This document shows, one piece after another, positions 22,571 to 33,505 of a stretch of 64,000 nucleotides of DNA. The first letter of the stretch is position 1. Every line of letters starts with the position of its first letter. The position numbers and the translations under genes were made by a program. The stretch comes from Amblyomma americanum (taxonomy: Eukaryota > Arthropoda > Arachnida > Ixodida > Ixodidae): assembly GCF_052857255.1 (NCBI RefSeq), contig NC_135505.1:64469149-64533148 (forward strand). The letters run 5' to 3'. The notes under the pieces were generated by a model. The model was not told where the DNA came from and made no database searches. It saw nothing but the letters and a program-made list of their open reading frames with translations.

Positions 22571-24289
22571 CTACACAATGAGCACATTCTAACACATAAG
22601 AAGCACATTAACAACGTCCATGCACTGCGATTTCAAAACTGAGACTGCACCGACTTCTTTGAGACGACCTAGAACAAAGGGGACACTGACGGGAAGAAGC
22701 TTCGTCGGCTGCCACTGTCCCTGTTTGCCACGTACGGCGCGTTTACAGCGGTACGCGAACCTACACTCTTCTGTGGTTACATACGTGCACGAGCCACACT
22801 ACAATGCAGGATGGTACTGCACAAAACACTGAAAACCCGTCCTCGTTACACCCGCGCAAATAGCGGCGCACGCCATAATAGACTTGAAAATAACGTCGAC
22901 GGTATAGTGACGGAGGTGACGAAGGCCTCTGGCTGGCCTGGCCCCCTGCCGGGCAAAATTGCGATGCTGAGTTTCAGTTTCGGTGTTTTGCGAAACGACT
23001 GGTATTTCTTCACGACGGGCACAGGGAAATTTTACACGCAAACTTTTGCAGGTATTCTACCGCTTTGGAGGGCGCAAAATTGCCAGCAGCAACTAATATC
23101 GCGAGGAAAAGCTAACGATGCAACGATATTTTTATACTTGGATGGCGGTTCAGAATTAATGCTTGAGGAAACAGTGTCTTGATAGATAAGCAACGCGCAT
23201 TCGCGCGGTACGAATTCTGTCTACTATTTCCTTTGCCCTGCGGCTGTCTCCGCCTTCTCTCTTTCTTTTTTCTGGGGGGGAGGGGGTCTGCGATGCATCT
23301 ATTGGGATGTTTAGTGCATTACAGAGTTTCTTAGGTGCAGTCCCTACATTATAAAGACGAGCCGTCGTTCGAAATTATGTTTTCGTAAGGCGCAAGTAGA
23401 GAGAGTGTAGAAGTCAGCTTCGAAGTGGTAGTATAAAGACCGCAATTCCTCGAATGCAGTCAACTCGCGCGTGCTATGCAGATATCCAGCTCGAGCGCAG
23501 CAGGTTCAGATTTGATGGCGTTGCCAATTACACGATCGCTAGCTGCCCTGGCTCGGTGTGTGCCGGCTTACCTGCCAGTCGGAATTTAACACGACACACC
23601 ACCGCTATGGGTGCCCGCATGCCCAGTATCGTTTGTTCTGTGCCCACCTAACCTCCCAACATTTTCTGCTCCCAGCATCAAATGCGTTCACATGGCCACC
23701 ATCGTGTCCGACATGTCCAGTTAGCTTCCCAACAAATCTCCGGCATTGCCAGCACGTTCCAGTATGGAAGTCTTTCTTCCCGGCATGCCCGGTACTTTCG
23801 CGACCATGTCCATTATGAATGCCAGCATAAATCATGCTGGTTGTTTCGACAGGGTTGCTGACGAAATTTGCGTCGTAAACGAAACTTCGAAGACGTCGTA
23901 CTCAGATGTGCACTTAGTTTTGCAGAGCGCGAGAGGCTGGCAGTTTAACACGCTCCTGTTCTAGTTTCCCTGACCTTCCCTCTCCATCCTGGAGTGCTTG
24001 CCTTCGCACGGGTTAGGGAAATAATCAGCGGGCCTTGGCGGAGCAAACACTCTTCTTCACAGAGACTTAGTGCTGGTCTCAGATAAAGTTTCTTTTTTCT
24101 CCTCCTCCCAAACATTGCGCATGTGCCTCCTGCGCTGTGCTATCGTTGCAGTCTTCATCCCCTTTCATTCATGCGCAAGTCAGTCTATAAGCAAAAATAC
24201 GCGTGCAGTTGCACGTGCCAGCCCAAGTTTGAACGCCTGTGTGGTTGAGTGGCAGCAGGAAGATAATTATTAGCCTCGCTCTCTCTCAG
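22571..24289. other. unassigned; GC-rich island and weak minisatellite-like stretch
   Basis: About 22600-23050 is GC-richer than its surroundings and could hold a promoter or first exon on either strand; no frame was recognised. At 23620-23830 loosely repeated words (cccaaca, ccagcat, atgtcca) suggest an old minisatellite. A G-run sits near 23273. Confidence 0.35.
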
Positions 24290-24754
24290 TTTTTACTTTT
24301 TGAATGTTGAGCATGTCTTAGTTTTTCCGGTACTCTTGTGCTTCGCGGATTCCTGCGGCGACATCGTGGATTGAGGGTTGGAGGGTCTTACACTCGATAA
24401 AAATATTTTCTATCGTTTACCTGTCTTGCATGCAGAAACAGCAAACATAACCCAGGATGTGAAATTTTTGCTCTTAACACTTTCTCCTCAAGCACCCATG
24501 GTTTCGTAAATGTCAAAAAAGCGTTTTCTTTTAATCTGATATTCTTCCGTCGTATAGAACTTTAACGTCGGCTTATCGAGCATTTTTTCTTGGCAGCGAG
24601 TATATTTCAGGATCGTACTTTCTCTTTCAAGGTTGTCTTCTATCGCTTTCTTCCAATTTTTATTTGCATTTGCAAGTGATTTAGTTCTTTGCATGTAGTA
24701 CTCACACTGCATCGGCGAATAACCAGAAAAAGTTTGCCACCTTATTTTCCTCAT
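24290..24754 (-). pseudogene. LINE fragment, C-terminal region
   Basis: On the minus strand the frame at 24754-24488 includes ILKYTRCQEKMLDKPTLKFY followed by YQIKRKRFFDIYE. After a frameshift it reads FCMQDR, TIENIFIECKTLQPS and AAGIREAQEYRKN. The layout (a KPTL..Y segment and then a cysteine-rich C..C....E.IF.EC knuckle) is typical of the end of tick non-LTR retrotransposon ORF2 proteins. RT and endonuclease are missing, so the copy is 5'-truncated. Clade is not certain. Confidence 0.6.
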
Positions 24755-25139
24755 TCATATTCTTCAACCTTTCTTCATGGTGCAGCTTACTTTTTACCTC
24801 CCACGCTTCGATTGTTGAGTTACACATATCACCTATAGATCTGATTCATTATAGTCTTTCGATTAGTCCCCAAGCCAGGCATATCGACTATCTTCCACTG
24901 CATTTCAAGTGGGAAATTTTTGGAAGAAGTCAAGCACAGCACAGCGTTTTCAATTGTGGGGCCCTGTACCACTTCGGCCTTCAGTTTCCCTGAAGAAGTT
25001 CCTATTTGTTATAACACCCGATTGCGCGATTCTTCATGACAGCTGCGTGTACGACATTCTGCATGAAAGAAAAAAGGCGCATCTTAGCGCCATCTGAAGA
25101 TTATGCATCATATCACACGGAACAGAGGCAGATATGAAC

Positions 25140-26178
25140 TAAGGAAGCACCCTTAACAATGCAACGAGGCAGGCTTTCCCGCACCAAAGCAGGAACGGCC
25201 ATACTTGATCGCCTAGGACTAGGAATCGAGTTGCCACCACTAGATACCAAAGCAAATATACCTAAACGCATCACTCAGGCAATAATTGTCACGCCACTTC
25301 CTAAGAATATGCATCCTGCTGACCGCGGTGGGAGAAAGAAAGCTAGGGCAGATGCTCTAGGCAGAATGTACAGCCAACATAAATAAGCGATATATGTCGA
25401 TGCCCTAAAATACCAACAGAAATAACCGTTCGCTTTGGCCGCTGTTACATGCAGGGCAGACTGATAGTCCCCAACACTACTTAAACGAGATCCTCAGAAA
25501 CGGCAGAAGAGTCGGCTGTCCCCCTTGCTAGCATTAACACCAACGCTGATACTATACTAAGCGATTCGCAGTTCACCATAAGCTATTATATGAGCGGAAG
25601 AATTCCTCAGGTGGCAGACAACAAAGAATTATTGAGTTGATATGGTGCCGTCTCACTCGGAGAAACCTGAAAACGATTCGGTGTACCTCAAAGCTTGAGT
25701 ATTCCTCAGCCGAGCAGGAGACGCAGTTGCTACACTTTCTCGAATAAACCCCTAGCGTCATTTCATGAATTTACTAATCATTTTATTCTAGAAAAAAGGA
25801 TCTTCCTCCCTCCAGACAAAACATAAGATGAAGAGCAGGAGACCACCTGGGGTCGACTGCAGACGTGACCCTTCATGACTCCTTAGTTGCTATCCAAATT
25901 CTGGCCCGGTCATCACGACCAGGAATGTGCACTATGTGGAGAAATTCCCACTTATAACATATTGTAGAACTGTGAACAAGAGCCGCCACCTCAATGTCTA
26001 ATACAAGTTCTTAATATCGAGCAAATTGGGAGGCAGTGTTGGTGAGCTCAGAGCTTAGCGATCAATCCCGGGCCATTGAATGGTCTACTCAGGTCGCTGT
26101 CAGCCGTTAGCTAATAGCCGTCTAGTAAAAATCATCTTCATTTTCATTTTCGGGCGAAATAAATGTTCTGTAATCCAG
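25140..26178 (+). pseudogene. RNase H-bearing LINE fragment, 3' end
   Basis: The plus frame at 25159-25386 carries KAGTAILDRLGLGIELPPLD, ITQAIIVTPLPKNMHP and ARADALGRMY, which I associate with the RNase H segment of I-group LINEs of ticks. After stops it continues with NADTILSDSQFTI (RNase H active-site block), RIPQVADN and, near 25927-25970, ECALCGEIPTYNIL, the terminal zinc-knuckle type motif. The 3' end is near 26178, close to gggcgaaataaatg. It is 5'-truncated, frameshifted and non-functional. It points away from the minus-strand LINE piece at 24290-24754. Confidence 0.65.
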
Positions 26179-27040
26179 TAGTGAAATTGAACACTCCAAA
26201 AAAAAAATTAATGCCATTGCATTGTCAACGGGTAATGGTGATATACCGGCTTTCAGTTTTTTCTCTACACAAAATCGCGATGTAATAGGATTATTGCGAA
26301 ATTATAAGTTCGTATCTGCCATTCTACCTTATTCTTCTTCACACTATTCGATCCAAGCGGCATGCAAGCTACCAGATACCGCTGACGTGTTTCACATTTG
26401 TGTCTCTCGAGCTCGAGTTTCACACGATTGTTCGACTGCTCAATCTCACTTTTTGCGTCAAATCTACTGCAAAAAGCAAAATTGGTTCAAATGGTGCCAC
26501 TCCAACACAACACAGACAAGGCTATCAGTCTAATACGCCGAGACAAAAAAACAATAAGCCGGTCGATTGGCGGTGCCGTGTAACAGAAGTTAATAAGCGT
26601 CACATCGCGCCAACTTCACACATCCGATGGCTCAGAAAGAGCTGCAGATCTGATAGCTACCATCAAAAATGCTCTGGGATAATGTCAGCGAAGGCGATGC
26701 GCATTTCTCTTTCTGAACGGTGGCAGGCTGTTCAACGTTTTCCTCAAAGTGAACAATAAAGAAGCTAATAGCTATATTAGGTTTGCCAGCATGAGCAGTG
26801 GTAGAAAAAATATTTAGTAAGGCTGAACCACCTATCGTTGCACTAAGCAATCAATATTAGACTGCAGGAGTGAAAAAATGTCTTTGCATGGACGTGTTCA
26901 CCTTGCCGCGCTATTCCTTCCCATTGTCACCCTGTCATTGACTGTATCTATGAAAACATGCGATTGGACAAAAAACATATGATAGAAAAAGAAAAGAAAC
27001 TTCTGCACAGCTCGAGAAAGCAGTAAGCAGAAGAGAAAAG
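26179..27040. other. unassigned, no gene recognised
   Basis: Overlapping open frames at 26222-26759 on the plus strand contain no recognisable domain. No RNA gene or splice-flanked exon was found. Confidence 0.4.
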
Positions 27041-27215
27041 GCGTCGGCGGGAATCAAACTCGGGTCAACTGCTTGTAAGGCAGCTATTTATTTATTTATT
27101 TGAAATACCTTACCGGCCTGTAGGGCATTGTGTAAGGGGGCGGCAAAACATCAAGAACAAATTTAAAAGGGGACAAGCAAAAACAAGCTATTCTAACGCT
27201 TATGTCACCGACGCC
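27041..27215 (-). tRNA. tRNA-Gly(UCC)-like pseudogene, split by an insertion
   Basis: The minus strand of 27041-27087 reads as the 3' two-thirds of metazoan tRNA-Gly(UCC): AGCTGCC, an anticodon loop CTTACAA (the family has CTTCCAA), AAGCAGTTGACCCG, a T arm close to GTTTGATTCCC, and CCGACGC for the 3' acceptor strand. The 5' acceptor and D-arm start (GGCGTCGGTGACAT) lie 115 bp away at 27202-27215. The gap is filled by a small A-tailed retroposon. The anticodon-loop change, a degenerate B box and the split make it non-functional. Its 5' end abuts the 3' tail of the LINE at 27216-29632. Confidence 0.6.
27088..27201 (-). mobile_element. short retroposon with (AAATA)n tail
   Basis: On the minus strand this 114-bp segment ends in ggtatttcaaataaataaat, a tandem AAATA-type tail, preceded by gccctacaggccggtaa. 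Similar short tails follow tick SINE-like retroposons. It interrupts the tRNA-Gly-like sequence, so it inserted after that sequence was in place. Confidence 0.5.
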
Positions 27216-29632
27216 TGTTTTTTTCTTTATTGCATGCAAATAGTGCTGAAATCAAAAGTTTAAGCACACTTACGCCACAAAACACCAGGCCACCTTAGTC
27301 CTGCAGGAACCCTTCTTCCAAACATCAAAAGTCCGGGAGGTACACACGTGCATCCAGATAGGGGAGCCAGCTAGGCGGCTCTTGCAGGGCAGCATATACT
27401 CCCCGCACCAAAGCGCATTGTTCACAAAACAAAGATTTCGACGACCGTGGTGATTAGGCGTGGCGGTCCATCATGCGGCTCTTCCAGAGAATAAATATTC
27501 CCAGCAACGTAAATAGATCTATGGCACCGCACTGTTTCTCCACGGGCAAAAAACGAATACTGTAGGGTATGATGTCAATGTCCTTCTTAATTGTTCGTTG
27601 TAAAATATCCCAGAAGAAGTTAGCATCAATTCACAGAAGAAAACGACGGTCAAGTATCTCTGGTGTATTGCACAGGCGACATTTCACCGTCCATGGCGCA
27701 AGCATCTCCTTAGCATGAAGCCATGCCTTCACAGTGAGCGTTCACGTGTGCAGCTTAAAAAAGAATGTTTTCGCTGCAGAAGAAAGGCACAATCGCCTAA
27801 CACGTTTTAAAACTGTGGTGTCAAGGAAGTCTAGAAACGGTTGCCGATACAACGGTGCAGGGAACAAATACTCTGTAACTGTTTGAGACATCTGCCTTCT
27901 GGAGAGGATATACAGGTAGTCTAAAGAAAAAGCGCACAGTGAGGAAATTGAAGGTGTCAGCAACTTCCTTAAGGAATCCCCATAAAGGCCCCTCACGAGT
28001 GTGTCCCGTCGGCGCGAATAGGAAAGGCAAATGAGCACTGAGACGCCTAATAAGCACGGCTACTAAAAAAGGGTGGTTTGAAGATTTGAAAAAGAAAAAC
28101 CGCGGGACAAGCTGATGCACGAATAAGTGAGCAAGGTCGATTCCACCAGACTCTAGAGGAAGAAATAGGTTATCGCGACGCATGGGTTCCCATTGCGAAC
28201 GCCATACGAATGAAGCAAATATTCCGTGCATGATCTGCACTTTCTTCCTCGCACAGTGGAGAACATGCAGCACATAGGCAAACTTTGCAAATAAAAAATG
28301 TTGCAGACTTGAGCCCGAGCAAACACTGATAGTTCCCTACCCATCCAAGCCTGGGTTTGTCGCCTCGTGGCGACTATCTGAGAATCCCAGTAGGCGCCAC
28401 TGTTGCGAATTTTGTGAAGAGGAACCTCTAGGCGAGAAATGGGCCCGCAGTCCCAGCTTATGCCACCCTAATGACTTGGCGTTGTACCCAAATGGCCCAA
28501 CCAAAACCCCTTGGATTTATCTAGATTAAGAGCCGCACCTGATACGTCGCAAAACTGTTCAGTGAAATGCAATGCCTCAAGCACACCCTTTTTGTTAGAA
28601 CAAAAGAGGGCGACATCATCTCCATAGGCTAGAATCTTAATTTTACACTGCGCCAACGAGAAATCATGGATAGATGTGCAGTTAAGAATACGGAGGGAAA
28701 GGGGTTGAAGATATAGGGCAAACAGCAAAAGCGGTAAGGGGCAGTCCTGGCGAACAGATAATTTAAATGGGATAGATTTACTTAGCTCTTGGTTAACAAT
28801 TAGCCTTCTATAGGACTTCCTATAACACAGTCTTATACCCCTAAGCAAAACGTATCGAATATTTGCATGCTCTGAGGCCGCATACAAGACTCCTGACGAA
28901 CTTTATCAGTGGTCTTCGCAAGGTCAATCTAAATTAGAGCTTGTTGCTCGATCGCATCTTATACTGTGTCCATTACAGAACGTGCAATATGAATATAAGT
29001 TCGGATGCTGCGGCCTCTGATACCGCAGACCTGATGCGTACCTATTAAGTGAGCTACAAGTAGCTGCAGACGATTGCAGAGAACCGTTGCAAAAAGTTTA
29101 TAATCTACATTACAGAGGGAAATTGGGCGATATGCCTCAACTATTTTCAACCGATTTGAATCTGTGTTTTTTGGAGTTAATATGGTATGCCCAGAATAGG
29201 AAGTTGGGGGCAAAAAACCAACATCGTAAGATACCTGGGAAATCTCCATCAAGAAAGGCGCTAGGCAAGTGGAAAATGTTTTATAGAACTCTCCAGATAC
29301 GCCATCTGGACCAGGAGATTTCTGAGCCGTCAAGTAAAAAATGACAGATTTAATTTCGTCCAAAGTGACAGGCACCTCAACTACAGCATGGTGGTCATCG
29401 TCAAGTCGAGGCAAGGTTTCGAATAAGTGACTTTAATATGATGTCACTTTTGTGCCCGCACAACCACCAAACAGATTCCGATAATAGTCGAAGAAAACCT
29501 CACTAATACCAGGACCATAGCTGTGTGTGCAACCACCATACTGAATTTCCAATATTTCTTTAGCTATAGAGCAGTCTGCTTTTCATCAGTCAGGGGCCGA
29601 CAAGATGAAGGACCCGTAGATTTCTGGATGGG
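27216..29632 (-). pseudogene. L1/Tx1-like LINE, copy 1
   Basis: This is a 5'-truncated, frame-broken ORF2. From 5' to 3' on the minus strand: a pre-RT linker (EVFFDYYRNLFGG near 29500), RT start (28959-29414: LTAQKSPGPDGVSGEF and EAYRPISLCNVDYKLFATVL), RT centre (28468-28887: SVRQDCPLPLLLFALYL, where the family has RQG, and the catalytic box ILAYGDDVALF near 28615), the thumb and linker (27821-28273: WEPMRRDNLFLPLESGGIDL), and a C-terminal knuckle starting CRLCNTPE near 27686 followed by FFWDILQRTIKKDIDIIPYS. No RNase H is seen. The 3' UTR is about 470 bp and the 3' tail (taaagaaaaaaaca on the minus strand) meets the 5' end of a tRNA-Gly-like sequence. A 14-bp block of the same tRNA sequence also sits at the 5' end. 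Confidence 0.75.
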
Positions 29633-29646
29633 ATACCACCGACGCC
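29633..29646 (-). repeat. 14-bp block matching tRNA-Gly 5' end (candidate target duplication)
   Basis: The minus strand reads GGCGTCGGTGGTAT, which equals the start of metazoan tRNA-Gly(UCC) with one preceding G. It matches 12 of 14 positions of the block at 27202-27215 on the other side of the LINE. The two blocks are what a target-site duplication of an insertion into a tRNA-Gly gene would leave. Confidence 0.5.
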
Positions 29647-29860
29647 TGTCCGACTGCGCACTTTACGTGGCAACTCCCCCAATGCGCACTTTCAATCCAG
29701 CCGTCGATTGGCAGCTTCAGCGTGCGTTTGCGCACTGAAATCAGCACAAGGCTGTTACGCAGATTACATTTCTTCTGCCATTAAAAGACACATTACACTC
29801 CTCTGCGAAAGCAGAGTATAGTGTCCTACTCAACATACCCTTAGAAAAAAATTAAAGGAA

Positions 29861-29931
29861 TGCACCGGCCTGGAACCAAACCCGGGTCAACTGCTTGGAA
29901 TGCACCATGCTACTCGCTATACCACTGACGC
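29861..29931 (-). tRNA. tRNA-Gly(UCC)-like sequence, probably a pseudogene
   Basis: The full tRNA length is present on the minus strand: acceptor start GCGTCAG, D arm AGTGGTATAGCGAG, anticodon loop CATTCCAAGCA with anticodon TCC, TTGACCCGGGTTTGGTTCC for the T arm, and acceptor end CCGGTGC. The acceptor stem keeps most pairs with G-U pairs and one mismatch. The B box has two changes from GGTTCGATTCC and the anticodon stem is weakened, so transcription and folding are doubtful. A T-run follows about 10 nt downstream, as a Pol III terminator would. Its 5' end directly abuts the A-rich tail of LINE copy 2. Confidence 0.6.
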
Positions 29932-29932
29932 C

Positions 29933-32350
29933 TTTTTTATAGCCTGAATTTGGCAAAAATTTAATCAAAATAACAAACAGAATAAAATCAGGTGGACTAT
30001 ATAGATTTTATCGACGATGTAAACATTGAGGCTTCGAAATCAACCAGCCAAACACTGGCTTCGTCCGACTAAAATTCTTGCCATATCGCAAGCGGCTCTA
30101 CTCTTGAAAGCCACTCAGGATGTTCTGCGGCCGGTTTCTGCACAGTGACAAACAAATGTATACACTCTTGAAAATAAATCCTAGCCTGACTGGTGTCTCT
30201 GTAGGAGTGATATCTGGCCATCCCCAATCACCTTATACACTGGATGTCCAAGATATTATAAGACCAAATGCACCCCATACTAATTGGCATTGCTTAATTA
30301 ACGAATTCGCTGCGCGTCAATTTGTAGCTCTTTATTGTTCTGTGTAATACATCCGAAAAATAAAATCATTCCCAGGAATGCAAGAATGCATGGTCTCTTG
30401 TTTCTGGCTGATTACAAATTAAGCATTTCGTTCCCCACGGTAAAAAAATATCTTGCACCTAACAGATTTTAACTGATAGTATTCCGGTGTTTAACTTTAA
30501 AAAAATTGGATTCTGGCGGCACCTTCGTTTCCTTTTCTTCCTTTAAAATATCACCTCCCTGGCCCCACTGTACAAGGCCCTGCACATCGGCTATGGGAAA
30601 ACAAGATAACAATCGTCATGAAACAACTTAATTTTTTAGCTTTATGCAGATAATCACAGCAGAAACCTGCAGAGAGGAATCTAACAGTTGCTACAATCTC
30701 ATTGTAGTAACCAAGACTCCCATCCGAAAGCTCTGCTGTGGATAAAACAAACTCCTGAAGCAAGCGCCGCAGCCTCACTTGGCACACAATGGGCAAGAAC
30801 GGTTCTGTGATGGCACAAAAAAAAAACAAAAAACGGCCCACCAGCTGCTTTAAAGAGAGGTGCCCCACCGCCGTAGCAGGTTCGATCTGTTACAACGTTC
30901 CCATTCAGTAGCCAATATCAAGAGGGCAAAAATCCTGCGTAGCTTCTGAACGTTTGCACTAGAGCAATGCAACATTGCATTACACACCAGAGTTTTCTGA
31001 TAAAAAAAAAGGTAGCAGACTGTAGCTCTCGCAAAAATATAGAGGTTGGTCTCTTTCACTTCTCAGTTCTGCCACGTATGTTTTTAGTCTGTTCTTTCCA
31101 ATACTGCTCCCTTTAGCAATTAGCATCGAGCGGAACGCCCAAATACTTGCCTGGCGTCGTCGTCCAAGGTACGTTGGCGAAAAGGTTGGGCTGCAATGGG
31201 CACCATTTATGCCCGAGTCCAACGCACTTGGACCAGTAAACCCCGCTACCGACGACTTTGCTTAACACTGCTACACAACTGGCAGCCTCGCTTAATTATG
31301 CTTTCCTGATCAACTGTGAAAACTGCAGTGCCATCTGCATAAGCCAGCAGCTTAACCTAGGCTTTTTGTAATCTGAAGTCATTAATACTATAGTTTTCTA
31401 TTATCTTCATGCAGAGCGTTTCGATATAAATCCAAAATAAAAGGAGTGACGAGGCAGCCCTGACACCGCGAACGCCCCATGCATGCTAATGGGGGCCCTA
31501 GAGTCTTCGTAACGATCAATCTTGTGCAGTTTCGATACGCCAGGGCAGCATCATCACGTATAACTGAACAAGAATTCACATGGTCTAAAACGGAAAAAAA
31601 ATTCTTGATCAACACAATAAAATACATCGAGATCATTCTGAAGCATTGCCACAGGCTTGCTAGTGTCAACACAGCATTCAAGTACATTGAACGCTTTGTG
31701 ACGTTCGAAACAATCGAGCACTCTTTTATTACAACACCGGGACAATTTCATGCTTCAATTCTTCATAAAATGACGCACTGATACCACCTGGTTCAGGTGA
31801 TTGCTCGAGCATTAATTTATCTATCGCGTGCTCGACTTCGCTTTGAGTTATTGCTGGTTCCAATTTCTTTTTCCTTTCTTCGTCCAGCCATGGCATTGCA
31901 CCAAGAAAGTGATGCTTAAACGTCACTGAGTGCACCGCATATCATCAAAAAAGACTCTGGTAGAATTCATTAAAGGCTGCTCTTAAGTGGTCTGTGTCTG
32001 CCGATAAGATACCCCCTATTCTTGGTTTATGGAGGTTTAACGTACCAAAGCGACACAGGCTATGAGGATTACCGTAGTGAAGGGTTCCGGAAATTTCAAC
32101 CAACTAGGGTCATTTAACGTACACTGACAACGCACAGTACACGGCCCTCGAGAATATCGGTTCCATCGAAATTCTACCTCCGCGGCAGGGATCGACCACG
32201 CGCCTTTCGGGTCAATAGACGAGACTAGATTTGTCTCGATTGATCGCATCCAGGCAGAAATGATTCTACGTTGTTCATGAATGTTCTCGAAACGTTGCAC
32301 GCTTTATCTCGAAAGTTCACCATCAGTTTTCGCTATTGCTAGAGGTGAGG
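29933..32350 (-). pseudogene. L1/Tx1-like LINE, copy 2
   Basis: A second minus-strand copy of the same kind of element, interrupted by a SINE at 32028-32222. Visible pieces from 5' to 3': a linker (FENIHEQRRIISAWMRSIET near 32220-32300), a pre-RT segment (PRIGGILSADTDHLRAAFNE near 31980-32030), RT start (31729-31935: SEVEHAIDKLMLEQSPEPGG), a motif-B remnant (GRSRCQGCLVTPFILDLY near 31400-31470), catalytic box LLAYADGTAVF near 31330 (final Asp lost), WERCNRSNLLRRWGTSL near 30850-30910, and a knuckle CLICNQPETRDHAFL near 30390-30430. The 3' UTR is about 496 bp, close to copy 1. The A-rich end (ataaaaaa on the minus strand) meets the tRNA-Gly-like sequence at 29931. Confidence 0.7.
32028..32222 (-). 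mobile_element. Ruka-like tRNA-derived SINE, 5'-truncated
   Basis: The minus strand reads a B-box-like GGTCGATCCCTGCCGCGG, then gaatttcgatgga-type, gtgtactgtgcgttgtcagt, a gttaaatgaccc block and tcactacggtaatcctcata before gtcgctttggtacgttaaac. This order of blocks is the common tick SINE. The tRNA A box is lost. It sits inside LINE copy 2, so it is younger than that LINE. Confidence 0.75.
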
Positions 32351-32933
32351 TTGCTCCCGAGAGAAACAACAAAGATCCTCCAACGACCATGCCGCACGAA
32401 GACGCCGTCCCCGACACGCCGACGCCGCATACGACAACCTCGAAAGCGGCGCGTACCACCTTCAAAACTACGTCGCTAACGAGAAAAGCTTGGACGACAC
32501 GCTCTACCCACGATTCCCATACCCGAGGAAGCCGTGACTGACGCCCACGGCGAGGTGCAACACAAGCGTCCGACTTATATGTTGTTCAGAGAGCTGGGTC
32601 TGCATTCGTTTTCCTTTGCGGCCTAATTGTTCGAACACATTACTCATCATTGCTTTCCAAAGAAAACTGTTGCGGCTCACCAACGATTCCTATCGGTTCC
32701 TTTGTTCATTTAGCCTACATTCACTTTTAACAAACAACAAACAGGAACGTTTTCATGGCAAACTATTACGCATTTTGGAATTTGACCCTTTTTTATTGTG
32801 GAAGGTTTTACATTGTATTCAGTTTAAACGTTTCTATACCGTGCCCAATCGCAATCATTTAACCCACTATGAAAACCAACTCCTATTTGAAACACTTCTG
32901 CACCGCTGTCCTCTATGATGCGCCATTTGCCTT

Positions 32934-33106
32934 TGTAGCACCCTCTCTTGGGCGGCGCCGACAACCCGGCTAGCGCGCGCCAACCTGCGAAGAGAATAAA
33001 GACGGCACCTGGTCGTGGCTCGTGCAGCCACGGCTGGCAGTTCTGTTCTGGTGTCGGCTCGTAGCAGTGGTCTCGTTTTCTTCGCTCTTGAGGCGTTAAG
33101 CCTACA
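32934..33106 (+). repeat. 5' LTR (173 bp)
   Basis: Starts TGTAGCACC and ends CCTACA, with an internal AATAAA. It aligns without gaps to 34482-34654 with 8 differences by my count (about 95% identity). The 4 bp before it are CCTT, repeated after the 3' LTR. Confidence 0.92.
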
Positions 33107-33125
33107 TTGTGGTGACCCGTTGAGC
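33107..33125 (+). promoter_or_regulatory. primer-binding-site candidate
   Basis: Immediately after the 5' LTR the sequence ttgtggtgacccgttgagc contains TGGTGACCC, the usual form and position of a retrotransposon tRNA primer site. The donor tRNA was not identified. Confidence 0.55.
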
Positions 33126-33154
33126 CGCGCCTTCTCCATCAGCTGAGTTCCTGG

Positions 33155-33505
33155 ATGGCTTACAGGCAGAACCGAGCCTTCGACCAGCTGCTTCCGGCGT
33201 TCCGGCCTGAAGGCGTCGGCGGGTGGTTCACTCAATTCGAGGCGACGCTGTACCTGAACGGTATCACCACCCAGCCGTTCAAACACGCCGTCCTCTGCGA
33301 TATCCTCCCGCCCGACCTGCTGCGCCTACCTGCCTGCCTTGCCTTGGGCAGCCGGCCGTACGACGAGCTGCGCGCTGCCATTCTGGAGGACTTCGGCGTC
33401 TCCTACTGCCCGCTGCCGCTCTACGACGCTGCAAGCCCCCTGTCGCCGCTGCCAGCAGCTGGCTCAGGACCAGCCTCGGTCTCACCCACGCCGCCTTCGC
33501 CCTAG
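33155..33505 (+). CDS. gag-like protein of the LTR element, truncated
   Basis: A 116-codon frame from an ATG 49 bp after the LTR. Its N-terminal part (AFRPEGVGGWFTQFEATLYL) shows the W-F-x-Q-x-E pattern of Ty3/Gypsy Gag, followed by LCDILPPDLLRL and RPYDELRAAILEDFGVS, which correspond to the conserved Gag helices. The last 25 residues are Pro/Ser/Ala-rich and end at TAG. Autonomous relatives have a Gag two to four times longer, fused or followed by pol. The start is chosen as the first ATG after the primer site. Whether it still makes a capsid is unknown. Confidence 0.6.
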   Translation: MAYRQNRAFDQLLPAFRPEGVGGWFTQFEATLYLNGITTQPFKHAVLCDILPPDLLRLPACLALGSRPYDELRAAILEDFGVSYCPLPLYDAASPLSPLPAAGSGPASVSPTPPSP

